Shown one piece after another: positions 56,318-64,000 of a stretch of DNA of 64,000 nt (position 1 is the stretch's first letter; each line of letters starts with the position of its first letter). Both the position numbers and the translations under genes were made by a program. Under the pieces are notes generated by a model that was given only the letters and a program-made list of their open reading frames with translations, made no database searches and was not told the DNA's origin. Origin of the DNA: an uncultured Alistipes sp. (GTDB lineage Bacteria > Bacteroidota > Bacteroidia > Bacteroidales > Rikenellaceae); assembly GCA_944322005.1 (NCBI GenBank), contig CALUNL010000002.1, forward strand, positions 62,001 through 126,000. The letters run 5' to 3'.

Positions 56318-57445
56318 ATGCGTTTTTCACGACTCATACTCACCCTTGCGGCGGCCGTGATTACGGCAGTGCCGCTCACGGCGCAGACCTCCAAGAAGAT
56401 AGAGGAGCAGCGCAAGGTCATAGCCGAACTCGAGCGCAGCATCGAGCAGCAGGAGAAGCAGCTCTCGTCGCTCAAGAAGGACAAGGCATCGGCACAGAAG
56501 CGCGTGAGCCTTCTGACGCGCCAGATAGAGCGCCGCAACTCGCTCATAAACGCCACCAACCGCCAGATAAAGAACCTCACGGAGGAGGTCGAGGCGTCGA
56601 ACGAGCGCCTGGGCAAGCTTTCCGACCAGCTGTCGGCTCTTGAGGCAAGCTGCCGCGAGATGACGCGCGAGGCCTACCGCAACTACCGTTTCCACAACGC
56701 CATGGCCTATATCTTCTCCTCGGAGTCGTTCGCACAGATGGCCGAACGCCTGGCCGCACTGCGCACGGCGACCGAAAAGCGCGGGGAGCGGATGAAGATG
56801 GTGGTTTCGGTCCGTGACGAGGAGCAGCGCGAGCGCGAGGAGCTCAACCGCAAGCGCGAGGACCTTGCCAGGACCAAAAAGGACCTCGACCGCCAGCGCG
56901 AAAAGCTGCGCCAGGACGTGAAGTCGGCCCGTTCGACCGTCAGCCGCATGTCCAAGAAGGAGCAGTCGGTGCTTCGGGCCAAGCTCGAAAAGGAGGAGAA
57001 GCTCGACGAGGCCATCAAGCAGCTGCGCAAGCTCACCAAGGGCAACAAGTCGGGCGCCTCGTTCTCGACGCGCACCAAAGGCCTGAACCTACCCGTGCGC
57101 GGCGGCCGCGTAACGAGCTACAACGGCAACATGGCCGAGATAAAGGGGTCGGAGGGAGCCGCCGTGCGTTCGATATACGAAGGCAAGGTGGTCCAGACCA
57201 AGCGCAACAAGATCAACAACAAGTACGACGTCTACATAGCCCACGGCGAATACATCTCCTCGTATGCCAACCTCTCGTCGGTATGCGTGGAGCGCGGTCA
57301 GACCGTGGCGCGCGACCAGCAGATAGGCACCATCGGGCCGAAGGTGAACCTCTCGACGATGGAGGTCGAGTACAGGCTCCTGTTCGGCATCTACGCGCCG
57401 TCGCCGTCGGTGACGATGCAGGCGTCGAACCTCTTCAAAAAGTGA
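56318..57445 (+). CDS. EnvC-like murein hydrolase activator (coiled coil plus degenerate LytM)
   Basis: 375-residue periplasmic protein: signal peptide to about residue 22, a long coiled coil (about 25-250, heptads such as KIEEQRKVIAELERSIEQQEKQL), and a C-terminal LytM/M23-type domain (about 265-375, LPVRGGRVTSYNGN). The zinc ligands of active M23 peptidases are missing: the HxGxD segment is replaced by MAEIKG, YAHLS is YANLS, and the last His motif is MEVEYRL. This is the pattern of EnvC, which activates amidases at division without being a hydrolase. Confidence 0.88.
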   Translation: MRFSRLILTLAAAVITAVPLTAQTSKKIEEQRKVIAELERSIEQQEKQLSSLKKDKASAQKRVSLLTRQIERRNSLINATNRQIKNLTEEVEASNERLGKLSDQLSALEASCREMTREAYRNYRFHNAMAYIFSSESFAQMAERLAALRTATEKRGERMKMVVSVRDEEQREREELNRKREDLARTKKDLDRQREKLRQDVKSARSTVSRMSKKEQSVLRAKLEKEEKLDEAIKQLRKLTKGNKSGASFSTRTKGLNLPVRGGRVTSYNGNMAEIKGSEGAAVRSIYEGKVVQTKRNKINNKYDVYIAHGEYISSYANLSSVCVERGQTVARDQQIGTIGPKVNLSTMEVEYRLLFGIYAPSPSVTMQASNLFKK

Positions 57446-57452
57446 TTCGGCA

Positions 57453-57923
57453 ATGGACATCGAATACTATACCGACGACTGCACGTACCGCCTGCGCGAC
57501 AGGCGCCTTCTGCGGCTCTGGCTGCGGAGGGTGGCCTCGGAGGAGGGCGGCAACACCATCGGGCACATCAACTATGTGTTCTGCTCGGCAAGGCGGCTTC
57601 TGGAGATGAACCGCCAGTACCTCGGGCACGACTACTATACCGACATCATCACCTTCGACGACAGCGACCTTGCGGCGCACACCGTCTCGGGCGACATCTT
57701 CATCGACGTGGAGACGGTTGCCGACAATGCGCGTCTCTACGGGGCCACGCCGGAGGATGAGATGCGGCGCGTGGTGGTCCACGGCGTGCTGCACCTGTGC
57801 GGACAGAAGGACAAGGCGCCGGAGGACAACCGCACGATGCACGCGAAGGAGGACCGCTACCTGGAGCTGCTTCGGCAGATGCGCGAGGAGGAGAACGCAC
57901 GCAGGGCGGAGAGACGGGAATAG
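57453..57923 (+). CDS. ybeY: Endoribonuclease YbeY (rRNA maturation)
   Basis: 156-residue metal-dependent RNase for 16S rRNA 3' maturation and ribosome quality control. Conserved parts are INYVFCSARRLLEMNRQYLGHDYYTDIITF and the metal motif HGVLHLCGQKD. In E. coli the motif is HGxLHLxGYDH with a third His; here the corresponding position is Asp (HxxxHxxxxxD), so metal ligation is probably H-H-D. Two base pairs separate it from mnmG. Confidence 0.92.
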   Translation: MDIEYYTDDCTYRLRDRRLLRLWLRRVASEEGGNTIGHINYVFCSARRLLEMNRQYLGHDYYTDIITFDDSDLAAHTVSGDIFIDVETVADNARLYGATPEDEMRRVVVHGVLHLCGQKDKAPEDNRTMHAKEDRYLELLRQMREEENARRAERRE

Positions 57924-57925
57924 CA

Positions 57926-59809
57926 ATGGACGAACGTTACGACATAATAGTCATCGGAGCCGGCCATGCCGGGTGCGAGGCGGCCTCGGCCGCGGCGCGC
58001 TGCGGCTCGCGGACGCTGCTGCTGACGATGGACATGACCAAGATTGCGGCCATGTCCTGCAACCCGGCCGTCGGAGGCGTAGCCAAGGGTCAGATCGTAA
58101 GGGAGATCGACGCCCTGGGCGGCCAGATGGGCGAGGTGACCGACGCCACGGCCATACAGTTCCGCATGCTCAACCGCTCGAAGGGCCCGGCGATGTGGAG
58201 CCCGCGCGCGCAGTGCGACAAGAGCCGCTTCTCGCAGGAGTGGCGGCGGAGGCTGGAGAACACCGAAAACCTCTATATAAGGCAGGATTCCGTCACGGAG
58301 ATACTCTTTGAGGAGACGGATGGCCGGAGGCGCGTATGCGGCGTAAAAACGCAAATGGGGACCACTTTCGGGGCCGGGGCGGTGATCCTCACCGCCGGGA
58401 CGTTCCTTTCGGGCCTCATGCACTGCGGACGCGAGCACGCCGAGGGCGGACGCGCCGGCGACGCGGCATCGCACGGCATCACCGAATCACTGCAGGCGAT
58501 AGGCATGGAGACGGGACGCATGAAGACCGGCACGCCGGCGCGTCTCGATGCCCGGACCATAGATTTCGAGGCTCTCGAACCGCAATACGGCGACGAGAAC
58601 CCGTCGAAGTTCTCATTCTCGGACGAAACTTCCCCCGTACGCCACCAACTGCCTTGTTTTCTGGTATATACGTCGAAGGAGGTGCACGACGAACTGCGCA
58701 GGGGCTTTGCCGATTCGCCGCTGTTCAACGGCACCATCAAGGGTATCGGCCCGCGCTACTGCCCGAGCATCGAGGACAAGCTGCGCACCTTCGCCGACAA
58801 GGAGTCGCACCAGCTCTTCCTCGAACCGGAGGGGCGCGACACCAACGAATACTATCTCAACGGCTTCTCGTCGTCGCTGCCCTACGACGTGCAGATGGCG
58901 GCGCTGCACCGCATCCGCGGTCTCGAGGACGTGCACGTCTACCGGCCGGGATACGCCATAGAGTACGACTACTTCCCGCCGACGCAGCTGCGCCACACTT
59001 TGGAGAGCAAACTCGCTGACAATCTGTATCTTGCAGGCCAGGTGAACGGAACCACGGGCTATGAGGAGGCCGCCGCGCAGGGACTTGTCGCCGGCATCAA
59101 CGCCCACCGCCGGCTTGCCGGTCTGGAACCGTTCGTACTCCACCGCGACCAGGCCTATATCGGGGTCCTGATCGACGACCTCGTGACCAAGGGAGTCGAC
59201 GAGCCGTACCGCATGTTCACCTCGCGTGCCGAATACCGGATTCTGTTGCGACAGGACAACGCCGACCTCCGGCTCACCCCCATCGGGTATGAAATCGGAC
59301 TTATAAGGCGTGCGAGATACGAAAAATTCCTCGAAAAAAAATCGCGCGTAGAATCGTTTGTAGCCTACATCCATGCACAGAGCGTGAAAATACGCGAAAT
59401 TAACGCGCATTTGGAAAAGGCGGATTTGCAGCCTGTACGGCAGGGATGCAAGATGTCGGAGCTGCTTATGCGCAACGGCATCACGCTCGAATGGCTCATC
59501 GGAATACATCCGGGGCTTTGCGGATTCATCGACAGGGAGGGCATCCGCAGCGAGGAGATCGAGGAGGCGGAGATAGAGATCAAGTACAGCGGCTATATCG
59601 AACGCGAGCGGATGGTGGCCGACAAGTTGCACCGGCTCGAGGACATCTCGATTCCCGAAGGCTTCGACTACGGATCGATGCAGTCGCTGACGATAGAGGC
59701 AAGACAGAAGCTGTCGCGCATACGTCCGGTGACAATCGGCCAGGCATCGCGCATCCCGGGGGTCTCCCCTGCCGACGTGAACGTCCTGCTTGTCCGTTTC
59801 GGGCGCTGA
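57926..59809 (+). CDS. mnmG: tRNA uridine-5-carboxymethylaminomethyl modification enzyme MnmG (GidA)
   Basis: FAD enzyme that with MnmE modifies wobble U34 in several tRNAs. The 627 residues from MDERYDIIVIGAGHAGCEAA have the FAD-binding GAGHAG, MSCNPAVGGVAKGQIVREIDALGG, and C-terminal NVLLVRFGR. The start is the ATG at 57926, 2 bp after the ybeY stop; the upstream open frame overlaps ybeY. A parS-like palindrome follows the stop codon by one base, and the operon ends at the hairpin at 59839. Confidence 0.98.
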   Translation: MDERYDIIVIGAGHAGCEAASAAARCGSRTLLLTMDMTKIAAMSCNPAVGGVAKGQIVREIDALGGQMGEVTDATAIQFRMLNRSKGPAMWSPRAQCDKSRFSQEWRRRLENTENLYIRQDSVTEILFEETDGRRRVCGVKTQMGTTFGAGAVILTAGTFLSGLMHCGREHAEGGRAGDAASHGITESLQAIGMETGRMKTGTPARLDARTIDFEALEPQYGDENPSKFSFSDETSPVRHQLPCFLVYTSKEVHDELRRGFADSPLFNGTIKGIGPRYCPSIEDKLRTFADKESHQLFLEPEGRDTNEYYLNGFSSSLPYDVQMAALHRIRGLEDVHVYRPGYAIEYDYFPPTQLRHTLESKLADNLYLAGQVNGTTGYEEAAAQGLVAGINAHRRLAGLEPFVLHRDQAYIGVLIDDLVTKGVDEPYRMFTSRAEYRILLRQDNADLRLTPIGYEIGLIRRARYEKFLEKKSRVESFVAYIHAQSVKIREINAHLEKADLQPVRQGCKMSELLMRNGITLEWLIGIHPGLCGFIDREGIRSEEIEEAEIEIKYSGYIERERMVADKLHRLEDISIPEGFDYGSMQSLTIEARQKLSRIRPVTIGQASRIPGVSPADVNVLLVRFGR

Positions 59810-59825
59810 CGTTCCACGTGGAACA
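59810..59825. promoter_or_regulatory. parS-like ParB binding site 1
   Basis: CGTTCCACGTGGAACA, 15 of 16 positions matching the chromosomal parS consensus TGTTnCACGTGnAACA (first base differs). It lies directly after the mnmG stop codon. Confidence 0.75.
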
Positions 59826-59838
59826 CGGCGTACATAAA

Positions 59839-59868
59839 AAAACGGGGTCTTCTGAAAGATCCCGTTTT
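59839..59868. terminator. Bidirectional terminator between mnmG and ilvE
   Basis: Thirteen-base-pair stem (59839-59851 with 59856-59868, one G-U pair), 4-nt loop, T on the plus-strand side and a run of A (59836-59842) giving T on the minus-strand side. Confidence 0.88.
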
Positions 59869-59886
59869 AATTTGACAATCAGCCCA

Positions 59887-60888
59887 TTATACCTCCGTCA
59901 TCCATCCGAAGCGATCCTCCGCACGGCCATATTGTATATCCTGCAGAGCCTTCAACAGCGACATCGACACAGGTCCAGGTTTTTCGCCGTAATCAATAGT
60001 CCTCTCTTCACCGGCGACGGTTATCGAACTTATCGGAGCAACCGTAACAGCCGTTCCGCAGGCTCCCGCCTCGTCGAAACCGGCCAGCTCATCGATTGAC
60101 ACGCGACGGATTTCAACCGAAAGACCCATCTCCCCGGCAAGCGTACAGAGGCTCTTGTTGGTTATCGAAGGAAGAATGGATGTTGATTTAGGCGTAATAT
60201 AACTCTTCCCCTTTATGGCAAAGAAGTTGGCAGCCATACACTCCTCTATATAGCGGCGTTCGCTCGAATCGGCAAATATAACGTTGGCATAGCCCTCCTG
60301 ACGCGCCCAATCGCCGGCCTTGATGCTAGAGGCATAGTTTCCGCCCACCTTCACATCGCCCGTACCGAGCGGAGCGGCACGGTCGCAGCCGAGGTCAAGC
60401 AATGCCCTTCCAGGACGGACCTCGTCCTTGTAATATGGCCCGACAGGCGAACAGAAGACCACGAACATGGCCTCGTCCACCGCCCTGACGCCAAGGCAAG
60501 GCTTGGTTGCAAACAGCATCGGCCTCAAATAGAGCGATGCGCCGGTCCCGTATGGCGGAACAAATTCTGAATTTCTGCGCACAACCTCCTTGCAGGCCTC
60601 CACGAACATCTCCACGGGCGGAACAGGCAGACAAAGTCTCTCAGCCGAGCTCTGCATCCTTCGTGCATTGTCCGCAACCCTGAAAATCCTCACGCGGCCA
60701 TCCTCACCGCAGAATGCCTTGAGTCCCTCGAACGCATCGAGACCGTAATGCAGGCACGCCGCCGCCATATGCAGGTCAATGTACTCATCCTCAGTAAAAA
60801 ACGGTTCTTCCCAATGGCCGTCCCTGTATATGCAACGGACATTGCCGGCCGTCTTGTAATAATTGAAACCCAACTCCCTCCAGTTCAT
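59887..60888 (-). CDS. ilvE: Branched-chain amino acid aminotransferase
   Basis: PLP enzyme for the last step of Val/Leu/Ile synthesis and first step of degradation. The 333-residue class IV, BCAT-large type has the PLP-Lys segment TGDVKVGGNYASSIKAG, IFADSSERRYIEECMAANFF, and the C-terminal DEAGACGTAVTVAPI. It is a single gene facing mnmG, with parS-like sites just outside both ends. Confidence 0.95.
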   Translation of the reverse strand: MNWRELGFNYYKTAGNVRCIYRDGHWEEPFFTEDEYIDLHMAAACLHYGLDAFEGLKAFCGEDGRVRIFRVADNARRMQSSAERLCLPVPPVEMFVEACKEVVRRNSEFVPPYGTGASLYLRPMLFATKPCLGVRAVDEAMFVVFCSPVGPYYKDEVRPGRALLDLGCDRAAPLGTGDVKVGGNYASSIKAGDWARQEGYANVIFADSSERRYIEECMAANFFAIKGKSYITPKSTSILPSITNKSLCTLAGEMGLSVEIRRVSIDELAGFDEAGACGTAVTVAPISSITVAGEERTIDYGEKPGPVSMSLLKALQDIQYGRAEDRFGWMTEV

Positions 60889-60999
60889 TTTTCATATGTT
60901 TAAATGTGCGCGGACACATAACACGCGCTCCGCCGCACCGTAAAATCGTAACGCAGGGCAACGCCTCAACAAAAACGGCCGTTGACCCTGCGTCAAATC

Positions 61000-61015
61000 T
61001 GTTCCACGTGGAACA
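61000..61015. promoter_or_regulatory. parS-like ParB binding site 2
   Basis: TGTTCCACGTGGAACA, a perfect match to the chromosomal parS consensus TGTTnCACGTGnAACA and a perfect palindrome, 9 bp beyond the metG stop. It is about 1.2 kb from the first site. Confidence 0.85.
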
Positions 61016-61023
61016 ACTCTTCT

Positions 61024-63060
61024 CTACCCTACCACGGCGCCAGATGTCACCGCCTCGTCAGGATTGAGCAGGCGGAGACGTCCCGTGGCATCGGCAGCCA
61101 TAAGTATCATTCCCTGTGAAACGATACCCTTCAGTTCACGCGGGGCAAGGTTCACAAGCACCGGCACCTGTTTTCCGACAAGCTCCTCCGGAGAATAGAA
61201 CTCCGCTATTCCCGAAACTATTACCCGCCGGTCGATTCCGGTATCTATCGTGAGTTTCAAAAGCTTTTTCGTCTTTGCCACCTTCTCGGCCGCAACGATC
61301 GTCGATACCCTTATGTCAATCTTCTGGAAATCGTCGATTGAACACTCCTCCTTCTGCGGCTCGGCCTTCGCCTCGGCCGCAAGGTTGGCTGCCTTGATGG
61401 CTGCAAGCTTGTCGAGCTGGCGCTGTATGGTCTCGTCATCGATCTTCTCGAAGAGAAGTTCCGGCTCACCTACGCGGTGTCCGGCCTCAACGAGGTCCGT
61501 AGCGCCCAGGCGCTCCCAGTCGAAACGCTCCGTATCGAGCATACGCAGGATCTTCGCGGCCGTGAACGGCATGAACGGCTCGCAGGCGATGGCTATGTTG
61601 GCCGTAATCTGCAACGCAATGTTGAGAATGGTCTTCACGCGCTCCGGATCGCTCTTTATGACCTTCCACGGCTCCGTGTCGGCCAGATACTTGTTTCCGA
61701 TACGCGCCACATTCATCGCCTCCTTCAACGCATCGCGGAAGCGGTAGTTCTCGATATTGTTCTCGAGGGCCGACTTGATGTGCGACAGCTCCCCGAGCGT
61801 CGCGCGGTCGTAGTCGTTCAGTTCGCCGCATGCCGGAACCTCGCCTCCGTAATACTTGTGGGTGAGCACCATGGCACGGTTCACGAAGTTTCCGAGAACG
61901 GCCACAAGTTCGTTGTTGTTGCGCGTCTGGTAGTCCTTCCACGTGAAGTCGTTGTCCTTGGTCTCCGGCGCATTGGCGCAGAGCACGTAACGCAGCACAT
62001 CCTCCTTGCCCGGCATCTCCTCCAGATACTCGTGCAGCCAGATGGCCCAGTTGCGCGAGGTCGAGATCTTGTCGCCCTCGAGGTTCAGGAACTCGTTGGC
62101 CGGGACATTCTCCGGAAGTATGTAGCCGCCGTGCGCCTTGAGCATCGACGGGAAGACTATGCAGTGGAAGACGATATTGTCCTTGCCGATGAAGTGGACA
62201 AGTTTCGTATCCTCGCTCTTCCAGTACTTCTCCCACTCCGGCGTAAGCTCCTTCGTGGCGGAGATATACCCTATCGGCGCATCGAACCATACGTAGAGGA
62301 CCTTGCCCTCCGCACCCTCGACCGGAACAGGTATTCCCCAATCAAGGTCGCGGCTCACGGCACGCGGCTGGAGACCTCCGTCGAGCCAGCTCTTGCACTG
62401 GCCGTAAACATTTGATTTCCAGTCCTTATGGTCTTCAAGGATCCATTTGCGCAGCATCGGTTCGTACTCGTTCAGCGGCAGGTACCAGTGCTTGGTCTCG
62501 CGCTTTACCGGAACCGAACCCGAGACGGTCGAGTGCGGGTTCAGAAGCTCGTCCGGAGAGAGGGTCGAGCCGCAGGCCTCGCACTGGTCGCCATAGGCGC
62601 GCTCGTTGCCGCACTTCGGGCATGTTCCCATGATGTAGCGGTCGGCGAGGAATGTCTGCGCCTCCTCGTCGTAGTACTGCATCGACGTCTTCTCGATGAA
62701 CTTTCCCTCGTCGTAGAGCTTGCGGAAGAATGCCGAAGCGGTCTCCGTATGCACCGGCGACGTGGTGCGCGAGTATATGTCGAAGGCAATGCCGAGCCCC
62801 TCGAACGACTTTTTGATTATTTCGTGGTAGCGGTCCACCACCTGCTGGGGCGTAATCCCCTCGCGGCGGGCCTTGATCGTAATCGGCACGCCGTGCTCGT
62901 CGCTGCCGCATACCGAAATCACGTCGCGCCCGCGAAGCCGCAGGTAACGCGTGTAGATGTCCGACGGGATGTAGACACCCGCCAGATGGCCTATGTGCAC
63001 CGGTCCGTTGGCATACGGAAGCGCCGAAGTGATGAGATATCTCTTGAATTCTTTCGCCAT
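61024..63060 (-). CDS. metG: Methionine-tRNA ligase with C-terminal tRNA-binding domain
   Basis: 678-residue class I synthetase. HIGH motif is PVHIGHLAG (about residues 20-28), the zinc knuckle has four cysteines ([18 protein letters not shown]), and the KMSKS loop appears as DKISTSRN. The anticodon-binding helical domain is followed by a Lys/Glu linker and a C-terminal EMAP/Trbp111-type OB-fold domain ([18 protein letters not shown]...[21 protein letters not shown]), which promotes dimerisation and tRNA binding. Full length for this type. Confidence 0.97.
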   Translation of the reverse strand: MAKEFKRYLITSALPYANGPVHIGHLAGVYIPSDIYTRYLRLRGRDVISVCGSDEHGVPITIKARREGITPQQVVDRYHEIIKKSFEGLGIAFDIYSRTTSPVHTETASAFFRKLYDEGKFIEKTSMQYYDEEAQTFLADRYIMGTCPKCGNERAYGDQCEACGSTLSPDELLNPHSTVSGSVPVKRETKHWYLPLNEYEPMLRKWILEDHKDWKSNVYGQCKSWLDGGLQPRAVSRDLDWGIPVPVEGAEGKVLYVWFDAPIGYISATKELTPEWEKYWKSEDTKLVHFIGKDNIVFHCIVFPSMLKAHGGYILPENVPANEFLNLEGDKISTSRNWAIWLHEYLEEMPGKEDVLRYVLCANAPETKDNDFTWKDYQTRNNNELVAVLGNFVNRAMVLTHKYYGGEVPACGELNDYDRATLGELSHIKSALENNIENYRFRDALKEAMNVARIGNKYLADTEPWKVIKSDPERVKTILNIALQITANIAIACEPFMPFTAAKILRMLDTERFDWERLGATDLVEAGHRVGEPELLFEKIDDETIQRQLDKLAAIKAANLAAEAKAEPQKEECSIDDFQKIDIRVSTIVAAEKVAKTKKLLKLTIDTGIDRRVIVSGIAEFYSPEELVGKQVPVLVNLAPRELKGIVSQGMILMAADATGRLRLLNPDEAVTSGAVVG

Positions 63061-63136
63061 GGTTCAACCTCTGTTTATATTGGGCACAAAGTTACCTCTT
63101 TTATCGGAAATTAAAAATACGGAGCCGCACATTTCG

Positions 63137-63955
63137 TCACTCTTTCCCTTCGCGCAGGGCATCGAGTGCGCGGCGCACGGAGCCGTGCAGCAACAGCAGC
63201 CGCCGTGCACGCTCGTACGGCATGCCCGTCTGGTCGACAATCATGCGCGTGCCGCGGTCGACGAGCTTGCGGTTGCTCAGCTGCATGTTCACCATTCGGT
63301 TTCCCTGCACGCGTCCGAGGCGGATCATCGCCGCGGTCGAAATCATGTTGCATACGAGTTTCTGGGCCGTTCCCGACTTCATGCGCGAACTTCCGGTAAC
63401 GAACTCCGCACCGACAACCGTCTCTATCGGGAAATCGGCCTCGGCGGCGAGCGGCGACGACGGGTTCGACGAGACCGACGCCGTGAGCATGCCGAACTCC
63501 CTTGCACGGCGCAAGGCTCCGACAACGTAAGGCGTTGTACCTGAAGATGCTATACCGACAACCGTATCCTCCGGCGTGGGTTCGTGCGCAAGGATGTCGC
63601 GCCATCCCTGCTCCTCGTCGTCCTCGGCCCCCTCGACCGGGCAGCGCAGCGCCCTGTCGCCGCCGGCAATCAGGCCTATCACCACCGTAGGCGGCATCCC
63701 GAACGTCGGCGGGATCTCCGATGCGTCGAGCACCCCGAGCCGGCCGCTCGTGCCGGCCCCTATGTAGAAGAGGCGGCCTCCGCGCAGCATCCGCTCCGAA
63801 AGAGCCTCCACGAAGGCCTCAATCTGCGGCAGCGCCCTTGCCACGGCACGCGGGACGTGTGAATCCTCGCGGTTCATCGCCGCAAGTATGTCATGCACCG
63901 GCATCCGCTCCAGATTGTCGTAATACGACGGCTCCTCGGTGATTTTACGGAACAC
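63137..63955 (-). CDS. murQ: N-acetylmuramic acid 6-phosphate etherase
   Basis: Cleaves the lactyl ether of MurNAc-6-phosphate during cell-wall recycling. The 272 residues from a GTG start include the SIS-domain signature GRLFYIGAGTSGRLGVLDASEIPPTFG and SSRMKSGTAQKLVCNMISTAAMI. The predicted N-terminus FRKITEEPSYYDNLERM aligns with family N-termini. The frame, however, remains open without a stop through the window end (upstream residues rich in Ala, Glu and Asp), so the gene may start outside the window or be fused to an upstream domain. Confidence 0.9.
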   Translation of the reverse strand: MFRKITEEPSYYDNLERMPVHDILAAMNREDSHVPRAVARALPQIEAFVEALSERMLRGGRLFYIGAGTSGRLGVLDASEIPPTFGMPPTVVIGLIAGGDRALRCPVEGAEDDEEQGWRDILAHEPTPEDTVVGIASSGTTPYVVGALRRAREFGMLTASVSSNPSSPLAAEADFPIETVVGAEFVTGSSRMKSGTAQKLVCNMISTAAMIRLGRVQGNRMVNMQLSNRKLVDRGTRMIVDQTGMPYERARRLLLLHGSVRRALDALREGKE

Positions 63956-64000
63956 GGGGGCATCGGAGACCGCATCTGCCCCTTCCGGAGCAGACCTTTC

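Overview
The window looks like a chromosomal segment of a GC-rich member of the Bacteroidales; Alistipes or a close relative is my guess, from gene content only. The evidence is a SusC/SusD pair, a BACON-domain lipoprotein, a Bat (aerotolerance) cluster, a BspA-type leucine-rich-repeat lipoprotein with a fimbrillin-like front, Bacteroidetes-style MurA, PheS and IlvE, and promoters of the TTTG-N19-TAnnTTTG type instead of -35/-10 boxes. No phage, insertion sequence, CRISPR array or rRNA operon is visible. One tRNA gene is present.

Layout. 1-7.1 kb (minus strand) is an outer-membrane uptake module: gpsA-like dehydrogenase, BACON lipoprotein, SusC, SusD. A GlpT-type antiporter diverges from it at 7.6 kb. 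9.5-14.3 kb (minus) holds an OmpA/TPR lipoprotein, pnp and rpsO. 14.5-20 kb holds apbE and a lipid kinase, enolase (minus), murA and tdk. 20.1-26 kb is a Bat-type operon: MoxR ATPase, DUF58 protein, BatD-like anchor protein, TPR protein, two VWA proteins. 26-29.8 kb holds lipA, lipB and recJ, converging on folC and lnt (minus). lysA follows at 33.1 kb.

34.4-51 kb is the most accessory part. It carries a three-gene operon for secreted proteins (a giant lipoprotein, a degenerate esterase-like lipoprotein and an intact esterase), an NlpE-like lipoprotein, tRNA-Thr, a CstA-family transporter, recO, xerD, prmA and the fimbrillin/LRR lipoprotein. The two large lipoprotein loci are each preceded by a copy of the same roughly 350 bp non-coding module. 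Each copy carries a promoter pointing at the lipoprotein, conserved hairpins and a perfect 10 bp inverted repeat around the promoter. This duplicated module is the best candidate here for an undescribed regulatory system. At the LRR locus the first gene after the module is a 37-codon ORF.

51-64 kb returns to housekeeping: a patatin-Omp85 protein (minus), a compact operon pheS-TPR-envC-like-ybeY-mnmG, then ilvE, metG and murQ (minus). Two near-identical palindromes matching the chromosomal parS consensus flank ilvE, which suggests an origin-proximal location. Other points of note are a MurA with Asp at the fosfomycin-target Cys position, a 9-G tract inside a lipoprotein lipobox codon run, interleaved divergent promoters between eno and murA, and tandem promoter repeats in front of lnt.
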